Position numbers and translations under genes: made by a program
Notes under the pieces: generated by a model
Seen by the model: only the letters and a program-made list of their open reading frames with translations
Told to the model about the DNA's origin: nothing
Database searches by the model: none
Shown: positions 8,762-15,032 of the stretch, one piece after another
How the letters are laid out: each line of letters opens with the position of its first letter
Numbering within the stretch: the stretch's first letter is position 1
From: a virus
IMG/VR virus record: IMGVR_UViG_3300031140_000044
Coordinates: 1 to 24,054 of that record
Reading direction: 5' to 3' (one strand)
Length of the DNA stretch: 24,054 nucleotides

Positions 8762-9217
8762 CTACACCACTAATTCGAAGTGAGGTCCATCAATGAAAGG
8801 ACGCCGGTTCTGTGAGCGGCGCTCATCAATGTAGCTGTTCATAGCATCTTCCATAGTGCCACCGTGAAACTGGGCTATGTTTGATACCGTCCACGCTGCG
8901 CCCCAACGGATTGGAACGTCAACTTCACGAGCGGCTTCGGCCATAGCGTCAGCAATGTCATCGTAAAGATTTAATTCCCAAGACCCACGCGATCCAATAT
9001 ACGCCATTAAGTCAACGGCATGCCCGTCAAGATGTTTACTTTTCATGGTTTGAGACGCGCCTTTTTCAACCAAGGCACGTTGCTCTTCCAGAGTTCTCAT
9101 ACCGCAAATGACGCCGAAGTCGATTTTAGACTTGTGGATAGCCAGCTTAACGACGCCAACAAGACGCTCATCTAAGCCGTCTAGCCTATCAAGGCTACGC
9201 TGTGATAACTTGTACAT
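8762..9217 (-). CDS. Endolysin, M15-type L-alanyl-D-glutamate endopeptidase
   Basis: This lytic enzyme cuts peptidoglycan stem peptides. The visible zinc-peptidase M15 (VanY/T5 endolysin-like) motifs are SKHLDGHAVDL at residues 60-70 (the SxHxxGxAxD pattern, zinc ligands H62 and D69) and DGPHFEL at 143-149 (D143 as general base, H146 as third ligand). GVICGMRTLEEQRALVEKG at 35-53 is the characteristic preceding strand and helix. The 151-aa length fits a single catalytic domain without a cell-wall-binding domain, typical of phages of Gram-negative hosts. There is no signal peptide, so it needs the holin next to it. Its start at 9217 overlaps the holin stop as TAATG. Assignment is firm. The exact bond (L-Ala-D-Glu or a D-Ala bond) is from family knowledge. 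Confidence 0.93.
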   Translation of the reverse strand: MYKLSQRSLDRLDGLDERLVGVVKLAIHKSKIDFGVICGMRTLEEQRALVEKGASQTMKSKHLDGHAVDLMAYIGSRGSWELNLYDDIADAMAEAAREVDVPIRWGAAWTVSNIAQFHGGTMEDAMNSYIDERRSQNRRPFIDGPHFELVV

Positions 9218-9606
9218 TACTTCTTTCCTCCAAAAAACTTAGTTGCTGACCTTACGGCAAAGCTACTGGCTACAATTACACCTAACGTGTATTGATACCA
9301 ATCTGGCATGGTGGACAAAGCGTCGAACCCATCGGCCACCGTCTTCCTACCCCATTCCCCGCAGAACGAGAGTATGAGCGGGATACTGAAAAGGCCCACA
9401 AGATACTCATCTTTCCACGAGTTCTGAGTTCCCTGCGCCATGATACGCTCCCAATCGGCCTCAGACGTAGCAGCGGAGAGCATGATCTTTGCCTTCGCAT
9501 CAGCCTCAGAAACCTTCATGCGTGTCTCAGCGGCTTTCGTTTCGACCTTAGAGGATAACCATGTACCCGCAAGAGAGCCTATCGGTCCTAGTAGAGCTTG
9601 TAACAT
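9217..9606 (-). CDS. Holin, three-membrane-segment type
   Basis: The 129-aa protein has an amphipathic N-terminal segment (residues 2-17, LQALLGPIGSLAGTWL), then a charged helix (20-60). Two hydrophobic segments follow, at 68-84 (YLVGLFSIPLILSFCGE) and 105-121 (YQYTLGVIVASSFAVRS), and it ends in a Lys-rich tail. This layout, with WKDEY before the first true membrane segment and PDWYQY before the second, matches the group of three-TM holins also seen beside gene-transfer-agent and marine phage endolysins. A holin forms lesions in the inner membrane that release the endolysin. It lies directly before the endolysin gene, with overlapping stop and start (TAATG). Family label is from memory; the holin role is well supported by topology and position. 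Confidence 0.82.
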   Translation of the reverse strand: MLQALLGPIGSLAGTWLSSKVETKAAETRMKVSEADAKAKIMLSAATSEADWERIMAQGTQNSWKDEYLVGLFSIPLILSFCGEWGRKTVADGFDALSTMPDWYQYTLGVIVASSFAVRSATKFFGGKK

Positions 9607-9800
9607 TATTTAGACTCCTTACCCATCCAAATGCCAAATGACCCTGTAAAGGCCCCAGTTACGACTGATATTAGACCCGCCTGTGATACTGACAGGTCCG
9701 GTTGCGAGAGCGCCCATTCTAGGCAGCGTATATACATAATGGTTGTCACCAGCATCATCAGACGTGGTAAAACTTTCCACTCATCAAGTCTTGTTGCCAT
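9606..9800 (-). CDS. Small two-TM holin-like protein
   Basis: The protein has 64 residues with two hydrophobic segments, about 12-31 (LPRLMMLVTTIMYIRCLEWA) and 40-57 (QAGLISVVTGAFTGSFGI), then a short GKESK tail. The start is supported by AAGGAG 8 bases before the ATG at 9800. Its stop overlaps the start of the 3-TM holin (TAATG), so the two are probably made together. Short two-TM proteins of this kind sit beside holins in many marine phage genomes, where they could be a second holin, a pinholin or an antiholin. Sequence alone does not decide which. The ribosome binding site lies inside the overlapping 43-aa reading frame described separately. Confidence 0.75.
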   Translation of the reverse strand: MATRLDEWKVLPRLMMLVTTIMYIRCLEWALSQPDLSVSQAGLISVVTGAFTGSFGIWMGKESK

Positions 9801-9915
9801 CTTCTATACTCCTTGCGTACGCAATCGCGTACCTCTTGTGGTGCGTTATTATAACAACTTCCCCATGCTTGTCATATACAACGTAGTCACCCTTCTTGTT
9901 CCGGTACAATTTCAA
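9784..9915 (-). CDS. Probable small overlapping gene, 43 aa, TTG start or +1 frameshift product
   Basis: The gene at 9887-10060 and the holin-like gene starting at 9800 are separated by 86 bases that fully encode, in another frame, a protein-like stretch: DYVVYDKHGEVVIITHHKRY, then AIAYARSIEDGNKT. The alternation of hydrophobic and charged residues looks like a real beta-rich peptide, not random translation. The frame has no ATG or GTG; it is closed by a stop at 9925-9927. TTG at 9915 or 9909 could start it (KLYRNKKGDYVVYD). The other route is a +1 slip at the end of the preceding gene, where GGG TGA C would read as GGT GAC, joining EQEG to DYVVYD. TGA followed by C is a weak stop context. 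It ends inside the next gene, overlapping its start by 17 bases. Function unknown. Confidence 0.45.
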   Translation of the reverse strand: MKLYRNKKGDYVVYDKHGEVVIITHHKRYAIAYARSIEDGNKT

Positions 9916-10060
9916 AGCAATACGTCACTATGTTGGAGTTGGTAATAAGCACCTTTGCGTCGTCTTTTGCCCTAGCGCACTCGCCGCTGGATACAAACTG
10001 ACCAAGCTCAAAATGAGCGACATTGTTGTTGATTATCTGAAACCAAATGAGAACCCACAT
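9887..10060 (-). CDS. Small hypothetical protein with hydrophobic N-terminus, 57 aa
   Basis: I place the start at the ATG at 10060, which overlaps the previous stop as TGATG and has GGAG 8 bases upstream. Another ATG two codons earlier (10066) is too close to that GGAG. A longer frame from 10138 would overlap the upstream gene by 79 bases and is unlikely. The protein begins MWVLIWFQII, a short hydrophobic stretch that could be a membrane anchor or a non-cleaved signal. FELGQFVSSGECARAKDDAK follows, then a beta-like part ending CFEIVPEQEG. Two Cys (28 and 48) could form a disulfide if the protein is exported. There is no lipobox, so I do not call it an outer spanin. It lies within the lysis cluster; function unknown. 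Confidence 0.6.
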   Translation of the reverse strand: MWVLIWFQIINNNVAHFELGQFVSSGECARAKDDAKVLITNSNIVTYCFEIVPEQEG

Positions 10061-10527
10061 CACCATTTCTCCATGTAGCGACCAAGTACAAAAATAAGTG
10101 CGACCATACCACTTACTGCAAACAGACAACCCACGCATATCATTACTATTTCGACCAACTCTTCGCGTTCTTTTTCACGTTGTTTTTGTGCGGCCCTGCG
10201 AGCCTTACGGGCTTCGGCCTGATATAATTGCCACTTGTCCCAAGTGCCGGGAGGCCCGTACAATCTGCACCAAGACTCCAGTTCACGGCGCTGTTCTTGA
10301 ATATTTTCAAGAGCTTGGAACTCTTCCCAGTCGCCCTCCGACCCGCCAGTTATGGCTGTTATTGGAGAATTCTTTTTACGCTTTACCGCTTCCTTTAGTT
10401 CGTCTTCGGCGGATAAGAATTTACCAACTTGGCCGATAATCCCGCCAACCTCACGCCCATTCTCAAGGCATTTCTTGATAACTCCGTAGGCTGCGTTTGC
10501 TGCCATGATGGTTTCAAGGACTGCCAT
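10060..10527 (-). CDS. Membrane-anchored charged-helix protein, 155 aa
   Basis: The N-terminal part (AANAAYGVIKKCLENGREVG, then GGIIGQVGKFLSAEDELK) is amphipathic. A WEEFQALENIQEQRRELESW helix and GPPGTWDKWQLYQAEARKAR follow. A very basic helix (residues about 105-123) leads into a single membrane segment at about 127-149 (IVMICVGCLFAVSGMVALIF). The short tail is GRYMEKW. The layout is a cytoplasmic helical body with a C-terminal membrane anchor. I recognise the AAYGVIKK opening and the EFxALExI element from other marine phage genomes, where they are hypothetical. The gene lies in the lysis/membrane block between two other single-TM proteins. A role in lysis timing or in membrane remodelling is conceivable but only inferred. 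Confidence 0.75.
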   Translation of the reverse strand: MAVLETIMAANAAYGVIKKCLENGREVGGIIGQVGKFLSAEDELKEAVKRKKNSPITAITGGSEGDWEEFQALENIQEQRRELESWCRLYGPPGTWDKWQLYQAEARKARRAAQKQREKEREELVEIVMICVGCLFAVSGMVALIFVLGRYMEKW

Positions 10528-10533
10528 AGCATG

Positions 10534-10773
10534 TTACCGCTCCATTAACCGGTCTATTTTTTCTTCCAGCTTGTCGAACTTGTTCATAATCTGCATCAAA
10601 ACTTGATTACTGTCGGCCTTGCTAACATAATCACGACCAAACTCTTCGCGAGTTCTGTTCAGCAGAATGGTAACGCGTTTTATTTCTTCGTGTTGGGATT
10701 TAAGCCACCAACCTAGGCCGCTAATTACTACGGCAAAAAGTATATTCAAGAGTAAGTCCATTTCCATTTCCAT
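10534..10773 (-). CDS. Single-TM protein with coiled-coil tail, 79 aa (inner-spanin-like topology)
   Basis: After an odd MEMEMD start, residues 7-24 (LLLNILFAVVISGLGWWL) form one membrane segment. The rest is a charged, probably coiled-coil helix (HEEIKRVTILLNRTREEF, then VLMQIMNKFDKLEEKIDRLM). The short N-terminus inside and the coiled coil outside is the topology of an inner spanin, but no outer spanin lipoprotein is visible nearby, and many unrelated phage membrane proteins look the same. The start at 10773 overlaps the stop of the 27-aa gene (TAATG). Three in-frame ATGs in the repeat ATGGAAATGGAAATGG make the exact start uncertain by up to four codons. Function is not established. Confidence 0.72.
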   Translation of the reverse strand: MEMEMDLLLNILFAVVISGLGWWLKSQHEEIKRVTILLNRTREEFGRDYVSKADSNQVLMQIMNKFDKLEEKIDRLMER

Positions 10774-10856
10774 TAGAACACGCTACCGCCTATAGGGGCG
10801 GGGGCCGTAATAGGCACGGATACATCTTTACGCTCAGGAGTTTCTTTATCAGTCAT
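10773..10856 (-). CDS. Mini-gene, 27 aa, coupled at both ends
   Basis: The ATG at 10856 overlaps the preceding gene's stop in the classic ATGA arrangement. Its own TAA shares one base with the next start (TAATG). The product is MTDKETPERKDVSVPITAPA, then PIGGSVF. The charged N-terminus followed by a Pro/Ala-rich stretch does not match any family I know. Without this frame there would be a 79-base gap in a region where genes otherwise abut, so I count it as a real gene. The reader should treat function as unknown. Coupling suggests it is translated in step with the 84-aa protein before it and the membrane protein after it. Confidence 0.6.
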   Translation of the reverse strand: MTDKETPERKDVSVPITAPAPIGGSVF

Positions 10857-11107
10857 ACCACTATCCTCAGTTCACCTGTTGAAGTTTTATACACATCATT
10901 TACGGCAAGTCCGCCAGTAAGAGCCGCAGCGTTGTTCGCAAATACAGAAAGACCCGTCAAGTTAAGTGTGTACGCTCTGATAGGCCCGGGGTTTGCTAGT
11001 TGCTGAGCGTACACAGAAAAAGACCGCGTAATCTGTGACGTATAGGTTTGGCTATACTCAGCTGGGGCTTGGGCAAAGAATGGTACAACAGCGTTACTTA
11101 CCGACAT
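10853..11107 (-). CDS. Small virion-associated protein, 84 aa
   Basis: The C-terminal half (FANNAAALTGGLAVNDVYKT, then STGELRIVV) matches a short motif found at the end of many marine phage structural proteins, in which NAA-A---GG---GD-Y-T--G-L-VV is conserved. The N-terminal half is Ser/Thr/Gln-rich (SQTYTSQITRSFSVYAQQLA) and looks beta-structured. The start overlaps the stop of the 621-aa hub protein (TAATG), so it is probably a partner or late-added piece of the tail tip. No enzymatic motif, signal or membrane segment is present. Confidence 0.7.
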   Translation of the reverse strand: MSVSNAVVPFFAQAPAEYSQTYTSQITRSFSVYAQQLANPGPIRAYTLNLTGLSVFANNAAALTGGLAVNDVYKTSTGELRIVV

Positions 11108-12972
11108 TACCTTCTCCCGTCGGGTCTTAGGTCAATACGTGTCGTCCCAAGTCTCCACTGAGTGTTTACTTGGTTGGACTCCACTTTTATAGAAACCGCG
11201 CGTCCTCGTACCCGAACGTCAAGTTGCTCAGTATATTGCTCTACCGGACTAGCTACAGTGCGAACGGTGTTTCCGCTCTGGGTCTGTGTGGTGCCGCTAC
11301 CGGGATAAGTCCGTGCATTTAGCGTGAACGTAGCCAGCGGATCGCCCGTAGAGTTTCTAAAGCCTATGTCGGGCATGATTCGTTTAACGGACATAAATTG
11401 CTGCCCATCCCCGATATCAACGCCGCTTGACTCGATGTAACTGTTGATTGGGCTTGGGGGGTTCGTACTTCCATCGGAAAAACCGTTTTCTTGGAAGTAG
11501 ATGTTGCCGTCAGGGGATGCAGCGATAGGGAAACCAGAAACGCCGCTCTGATCCCAAGCGGTACGATCAATAGTACCGTAAAACCATAGGTTATCGGCGT
11601 AGTTATACACAACGTAGCGGTCGTTATTTTCGCTAGATGCAGATGGGTAAAACCACCAAACCTCGTTAAATTCGGTGTTGCTGCCCGCCGTGACCTTACT
11701 AAGCTGGGAAGTGTTTACATTATCAAATACGTATTCTTCCACAGGGCACGGTATAAGGCTTACGTTACCATCGTAACGGTAAAACACATCGTTACCCATC
11801 CAGTAAACAGCGTCTCCAATGGCTACAGCAGCGTTCTGGCCCAATATAGAAGTGTTAGTCGATACCTCGCTTAGACCAAAGGTAAACGGATCACCGATAT
11901 ACTGCAGGGCGCTAACTGATCTATCAGTAAATACGACAACCTGCTGTTTTGTCTGCACGGCTGCTACGATTTTGGAACCCGTACCAATACGCAATTCACC
12001 AGCAGTGGTGGTAGGCGATGCGTTCCAAACAGTAAAGCTCTCCTGAGTAGAGAACCGTATGGTTAAAGGGTCTAGAACACCGGGGTCGTCTTCTGGGTCG
12101 CAGCCAAACGCCATAACGTGACGATCTCGTTCGGAAACCAGCACAATATTAGCTACTTGAGGTTGAGCACTACCACTTACACTGGTAATGTTTACAGCAC
12201 GGGAAGATGTCCCTGCAGAGGTGTCCCAGTAGTAAATGCCCCCACCACGGGGGTTTGCCAAAAGGTCTTCACCAAAATTATCCATAGACCAAAGTCGGAG
12301 ACTAGCCCCCGGGATAGTGACGGAAGCCGCAGAGTTCCAAGCCCCACGCCCCCAAACACCCGCGCCCCAACCGCTACCCGAAGCTGCCGAGTCCAGACCA
12401 ACGTTGATCTGGTACGCTGCAACCACAGAAGACCCGCCGCCCGTTGCAACGGACGTGGCGGTCCCACCAGTATCTACAATATAGGTATTAGCGTTTACGA
12501 CCTCAATAACTTGTTGTTCTTGGTTTATTTGAGCCGCCGTTATACCGCCTACGGTGGTAGCTCCAGAGAACGTCACATAGTCCCCAAGAAAAACTCCGTT
12601 GTTTGAGTCGGTAATTCTTATATACCCATTGCCGGAGGGATTCCCCGAATTGATCGTTTGGATGGGGTTTGCTCCGAGAGTGACGGTGCGGCGAATGGGC
12701 GTAATGTCTACAGGTTGAGCACCATCTAAGACGTAGAGCTTTATATTAGTCCCCGCACCGACAAGTCTAGTTCCTATTAAATTTGTCCAAGGGTGAAGAT
12801 CACGGCACGTCCCAAGCATCGTAGAACTCGTCAGCTTAGTCCACCCGCCGATTGTCTCAGGCATGCCCAAACGAAATCTTATCTTGTCGCCGTCACGCCA
12901 CCCACCTTCGTTGGTGTAGTCCGTAGCATCTTGCACGATACCCGGGCGGAACTGGAGCTTTTGTAGTGGCAT
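11107..12972 (-). CDS. Tail hub/nozzle-like protein (P22 gp10-like class)
   Basis: The 621-aa protein begins LQFRPGIVQDATDYTNEGGW and continues RDGDKIRFRLGMPETIGGW. This opening (PG...D.T.Y...G.W.D.D..RFR.G.PE.IGGW) is characteristic of short-tailed phage proteins that form the tail hub or nozzle below the adaptor, often annotated as packaged-DNA stabilisation or structural protein. The body is beta-rich with repeated aromatic-Gly strands (GIYYWDTSAG, VYWMGNDVFYRYDG, NLWFYGTIDRTAWD), consistent with a beta-propeller. Residues about 90-190 form a Gly/Thr-rich insertion with DYVTFSGATTVGG. The C-terminal part (MPDIGFRNSTGDP, RGRAVSIKVESNQ) is a beta-sandwich-like end. GGAGG lies 7 bases before the start. 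It sits after the fibre genes; the nozzle would close the DNA exit and carry fibres. Confidence 0.78.
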   Translation of the reverse strand: MPLQKLQFRPGIVQDATDYTNEGGWRDGDKIRFRLGMPETIGGWTKLTSSTMLGTCRDLHPWTNLIGTRLVGAGTNIKLYVLDGAQPVDITPIRRTVTLGANPIQTINSGNPSGNGYIRITDSNNGVFLGDYVTFSGATTVGGITAAQINQEQQVIEVVNANTYIVDTGGTATSVATGGGSSVVAAYQINVGLDSAASGSGWGAGVWGRGAWNSAASVTIPGASLRLWSMDNFGEDLLANPRGGGIYYWDTSAGTSSRAVNITSVSGSAQPQVANIVLVSERDRHVMAFGCDPEDDPGVLDPLTIRFSTQESFTVWNASPTTTAGELRIGTGSKIVAAVQTKQQVVVFTDRSVSALQYIGDPFTFGLSEVSTNTSILGQNAAVAIGDAVYWMGNDVFYRYDGNVSLIPCPVEEYVFDNVNTSQLSKVTAGSNTEFNEVWWFYPSASSENNDRYVVYNYADNLWFYGTIDRTAWDQSGVSGFPIAASPDGNIYFQENGFSDGSTNPPSPINSYIESSGVDIGDGQQFMSVKRIMPDIGFRNSTGDPLATFTLNARTYPGSGTTQTQSGNTVRTVASPVEQYTEQLDVRVRGRAVSIKVESNQVNTQWRLGTTRIDLRPDGRR

Positions 12973-12993
12973 TATAAACCTCCGGCGGACTTA

Positions 12994-13827
12994 TTATGAA
13001 ATTGTTGCGGCACTGCCCACGTTACCCGTAACAGTCAGATTCCCTGACCCGTCTATCCGCATGACATTTGTACCTGCGTACGAGAACGTAAGATTAGCGC
13101 CAGAGGCTGTAGCGACCCAGCTTTGAGTGCCCCCTGTAACGGTTAAAGGCGAAACGAACGTAGGGGCAGTGGTGATGTCGTCGAGCTGCGTTTGAATAGC
13201 AGACGAGACTCCATCTACATACCCAAGCTCTACAGCCGTCAGTGTAGCAGGGATACCGTCAAGAACATTTAACTCCGCAGTAGTCGAAGTCATGCTTGTC
13301 AACACATTCAACTCCGCCGTGGACGAGGTCATGTTGTCAAGAACATTTAACTCTGCCGCCGAAGCAGTGACTATGGTGCCACCTAATATCAAAGAACCCA
13401 GACTTAAATTTCCGGTAATGTCACTAACATTCGAAGTTGAACCGTCACCTGCGCAGGATACAATTTTAGTCGTATTCCCCGGGATATTAACGCGGGAACC
13501 GCCAGAAGCTCCTTGATTAATTTGCACTGTTACTGAGGTGTTATTCCGCATAATATACACATGTTCAGCGTTGTTTGGTGCAACCGTAAGAACATGCCCG
13601 TTAGTAGGGCTACCGGACAACTCCAGTACTTTAAAATGCCCTGTCGAAACCTGACCGTCTGAAATAGTAAGTGTGCTGCTGGAACCCGAAAGCCCTAACT
13701 GACCTACACCGTTAGTGATACGGTCTATAATTTCCATATTGGTATTTACGGTGTTGCCCCATGTGGCGGACTGTTCGCCGTTAGCAGGCAGCTCTATGCC
13801 TGTGTTATCTGTAAATGTACTAGGCAT
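12994..13827 (-). CDS. Tail fibre protein with AELNVL repeats, 277 aa
   Basis: The N-terminus (IELPANGEQSATWGNTVNTN, MEIIDRITNG) matches the virion-binding start of many marine phage fibres. Residues 60-150 form a beta-rich domain (HVLTVAPNNAEHVYIMRNNT) typical of this family. Residues 157-204 carry four copies of a 13-residue element, three of them with AELNVL and the last changed to AVELGYV. Such repeats build the triple-stranded shaft of trimeric fibres. The C-terminus (SGANLTFSYAGTNVMRIDGS) is a beta module. GAGG lies 7-10 bases before the ATG. This is one of at least four fibre-type genes here, so it may be a minor or side fibre. Confidence 0.83.
   Translation of the reverse strand: MPSTFTDNTGIELPANGEQSATWGNTVNTNMEIIDRITNGVGQLGLSGSSSTLTISDGQVSTGHFKVLELSGSPTNGHVLTVAPNNAEHVYIMRNNTSVTVQINQGASGGSRVNIPGNTTKIVSCAGDGSTSNVSDITGNLSLGSLILGGTIVTASAAELNVLDNMTSSTAELNVLTSMTSTTAELNVLDGIPATLTAVELGYVDGVSSAIQTQLDDITTAPTFVSPLTVTGGTQSWVATASGANLTFSYAGTNVMRIDGSGNLTVTGNVGSAATIS
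13267..13360 (-). repeat. 39-bp tandem repeats encoding the AELNVL units
   Basis: Three copies of a 39-base unit with CATTTAACTCCGC-like cores, spaced exactly 39 bases, encode 13-residue AELNVL shaft elements of the 277-aa fibre; a diverged fourth unit continues towards lower coordinates. Typical of fibre shafts, and a site where unequal recombination can alter length. Confidence 0.8.
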
Positions 13828-13836
13828 TGGTCATCC

Positions 13837-14718
13837 TCATGCTGCTATCCCCGTCCAAACCGTACTCGGAGTAGGGTTTACACCCGTCCAAGTGTTCCCG
13901 GGATTTGGTATAATTGGCCCCCAAACAACGGCAACCCCTATCTCGCCTTGAGCTACCACTCCGAAAGGTATTACTACCGCTGTCCCTGTTGTTACTACCG
14001 ATCCTACACTACCTGTAGCAGAAACTCCAGTTACATCTACGTCAGCGCCCGCGTCTACCACAACGAAGTCGGCGTTTACTACCGCCGTGCCAGATACACC
14101 TGCTACACTGAACGCGGCGGTCCCTGTAATCGTCGGACTTCCGACTTCGCCTGTACTCTGGACTCCGTCAGGGAAGACGTTAGCCGTGCCCACAAGAATA
14201 ACCGTGCCTATCGCGCCTGTAGCCGCAACATTAGTTACTGGCACAACGATATTTTCCGTTGCGAATATTGTGACCTCGTCCACAGCGCCTGCAGCTGCAA
14301 CGCCAGTAATAGCAAAAACAGCGTTGCCTTTTACTGTTGGAGAACCAAGAACACCAGATAGTTGTGGTGAGGTTACTGCTATATTGGCAGTGCCCACTGC
14401 CGTAGTTGATCCAACCGCAGACGTAGCGGAAACACCCGTAACTGCGACCCCCGCGCTCGCAGCGGCGGTTATTGAGCCAACAAGCCCGTTCAACTGATCT
14501 ATAGCAAACGTGCCTGTCGCACCCGCGTCTACCACTACGGTATCGGGATTAACTAGAGCGGTCCCCTCTACGGACCCAAGCGTTAGACCGATCTGATCCC
14601 CAGTAACTGTAACAGAACCAACGGCGGTTGTCCCCACAACACCTGTAGGGATAAACAGAAGCTCGCCGCTGCCCGCATCGGCAAGGGCTGCACCAGAAAA
14701 GGGGGCAAAACCTAGCAT
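13837..14718 (-). CDS. Repeat-rich fibre/adhesin-like protein, 293 aa
   Basis: Apart from the N-terminus (MLGFAPFSGAALADAG) and a C-terminal NTWTGVNPTPSTVWTGIAA, the protein consists of about ten degenerate repeats of roughly 22 residues. In each, a short ATGxVG-type turn (residues 98, 120, 142, 166, 188, 234, 256) follows a valine-rich strand. VNPDTVVVDAGA at 56-67 recurs as VNADFVVVDAGA at 214-225. The spacing suggests a beta-solenoid or stacked beta-strands, hence a fibre or decoration. The start at 14718 has AAGGA 7 bases upstream, overlapping the TAA that would end the frameshifted gene before it. No enzyme motif is present. I know similar Gly/Val/Thr repeat proteins from marine phage tail regions, always of unknown function. 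Confidence 0.75.
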   Translation of the reverse strand: MLGFAPFSGAALADAGSGELLFIPTGVVGTTAVGSVTVTGDQIGLTLGSVEGTALVNPDTVVVDAGATGTFAIDQLNGLVGSITAAASAGVAVTGVSATSAVGSTTAVGTANIAVTSPQLSGVLGSPTVKGNAVFAITGVAAAGAVDEVTIFATENIVVPVTNVAATGAIGTVILVGTANVFPDGVQSTGEVGSPTITGTAAFSVAGVSGTAVVNADFVVVDAGADVDVTGVSATGSVGSVVTTGTAVVIPFGVVAQGEIGVAVVWGPIIPNPGNTWTGVNPTPSTVWTGIAA

Positions 14719-14727
14719 TGTAAGTCC

Positions 14728-14766
14728 TTATTCAGGTTTAGTGGGCCAAGTGATGTCTGCATCTAA
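14728..14766 (-). other. Out-of-frame chaperone C-terminus (…LDADITWPTKPE)
   Basis: These bases read GLDADITWPTKPE then TAA in the -1 frame relative to the 76-aa gene. The stretch at 14733-14751 matches 15548-15566 (inside the 145-aa chaperone) at 18 of 19 bases, so the two chaperone ends share ancestry or have recombined. Whether the segment is translated, through frameshifting, or is a relic of a one-base deletion cannot be decided from one sequence. Confidence 0.6.
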
Positions 14767-14993
14767 CCCGAGTACGGGTTGTCTAAGGGAACCCCGTCTA
14801 ATGGTTCTCTTTCTTCAGTGTCATCGACGTAAACACCATTCACAATTTGCTTCCTGAATGGCTCTGGATACGTATCAGACTCCATAGTTATAATCGTAGC
14901 GTCTTGTGGGCAATTGAAATCAGCGTCTGCCCGTTCACTATAAATTGCTATTATTGACCCATCTGATCTATGGGAAATATAAAAAGTTGCCAT
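14763..14993 (-). CDS. Short fibre-chaperone-like protein, 76 aa, apparent frameshifted end
   Basis: The start at 14993 is firm (TGGAGG 7 bases upstream). The protein (MATFYISHRSDGSIIAIYSE, then DADFNCPQDATIITMESDTY) ends NPYSG at a TAG. It is a small acidic protein of the kind that follows fibre genes. Directly after the stop, in the -1 frame, lies GLDADITWPTKPE and a TAA at 14728-14730. WPTKP is the signature ending of phage tail-fibre assembly chaperones and also ends the 145-aa chaperone nearby. The TAA is 9 bases before the next start. So the ancestral or actual product is probably 88 aa, made by a -1 slip at GGT TAG or broken by a one-base deletion. As read, it is a truncated chaperone-like gene. 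Confidence 0.65.
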   Translation of the reverse strand: MATFYISHRSDGSIIAIYSERADADFNCPQDATIITMESDTYPEPFRKQIVNGVYVDDTEEREPLDGVPLDNPYSG

Positions 14994-15032
14994 CGTAAAA
15001 CCTCCAAAAACTTCTGCACCTAATGTCTTATA

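Noticed and set aside
10061-10138. Longer version of the 57-aa protein starting at 10138
   Set aside because: The extra 26 codons lie wholly within the upstream gene. The ATG at 10060 overlaps that gene's stop and has GGAG at proper spacing.
13948-14497. Long plus-strand reading frames of 136-137 codons
   Set aside because: They lie opposite the Gly/Val/Thr-rich repeat protein, whose composition gives few stops on the other strand. Products are Tyr/Cys/Arg- or Thr/Val-rich with no recognisable pattern, and there is no ribosome site of note.
14763-14766. Classic slippery heptamer for the -1 shift
   Set aside because: The bases before the TAG do not form X-XXY-YYZ in the zero frame, so any shift would have to rely on a single P-site slip at the stop codon; I therefore leave deletion as an equal alternative.
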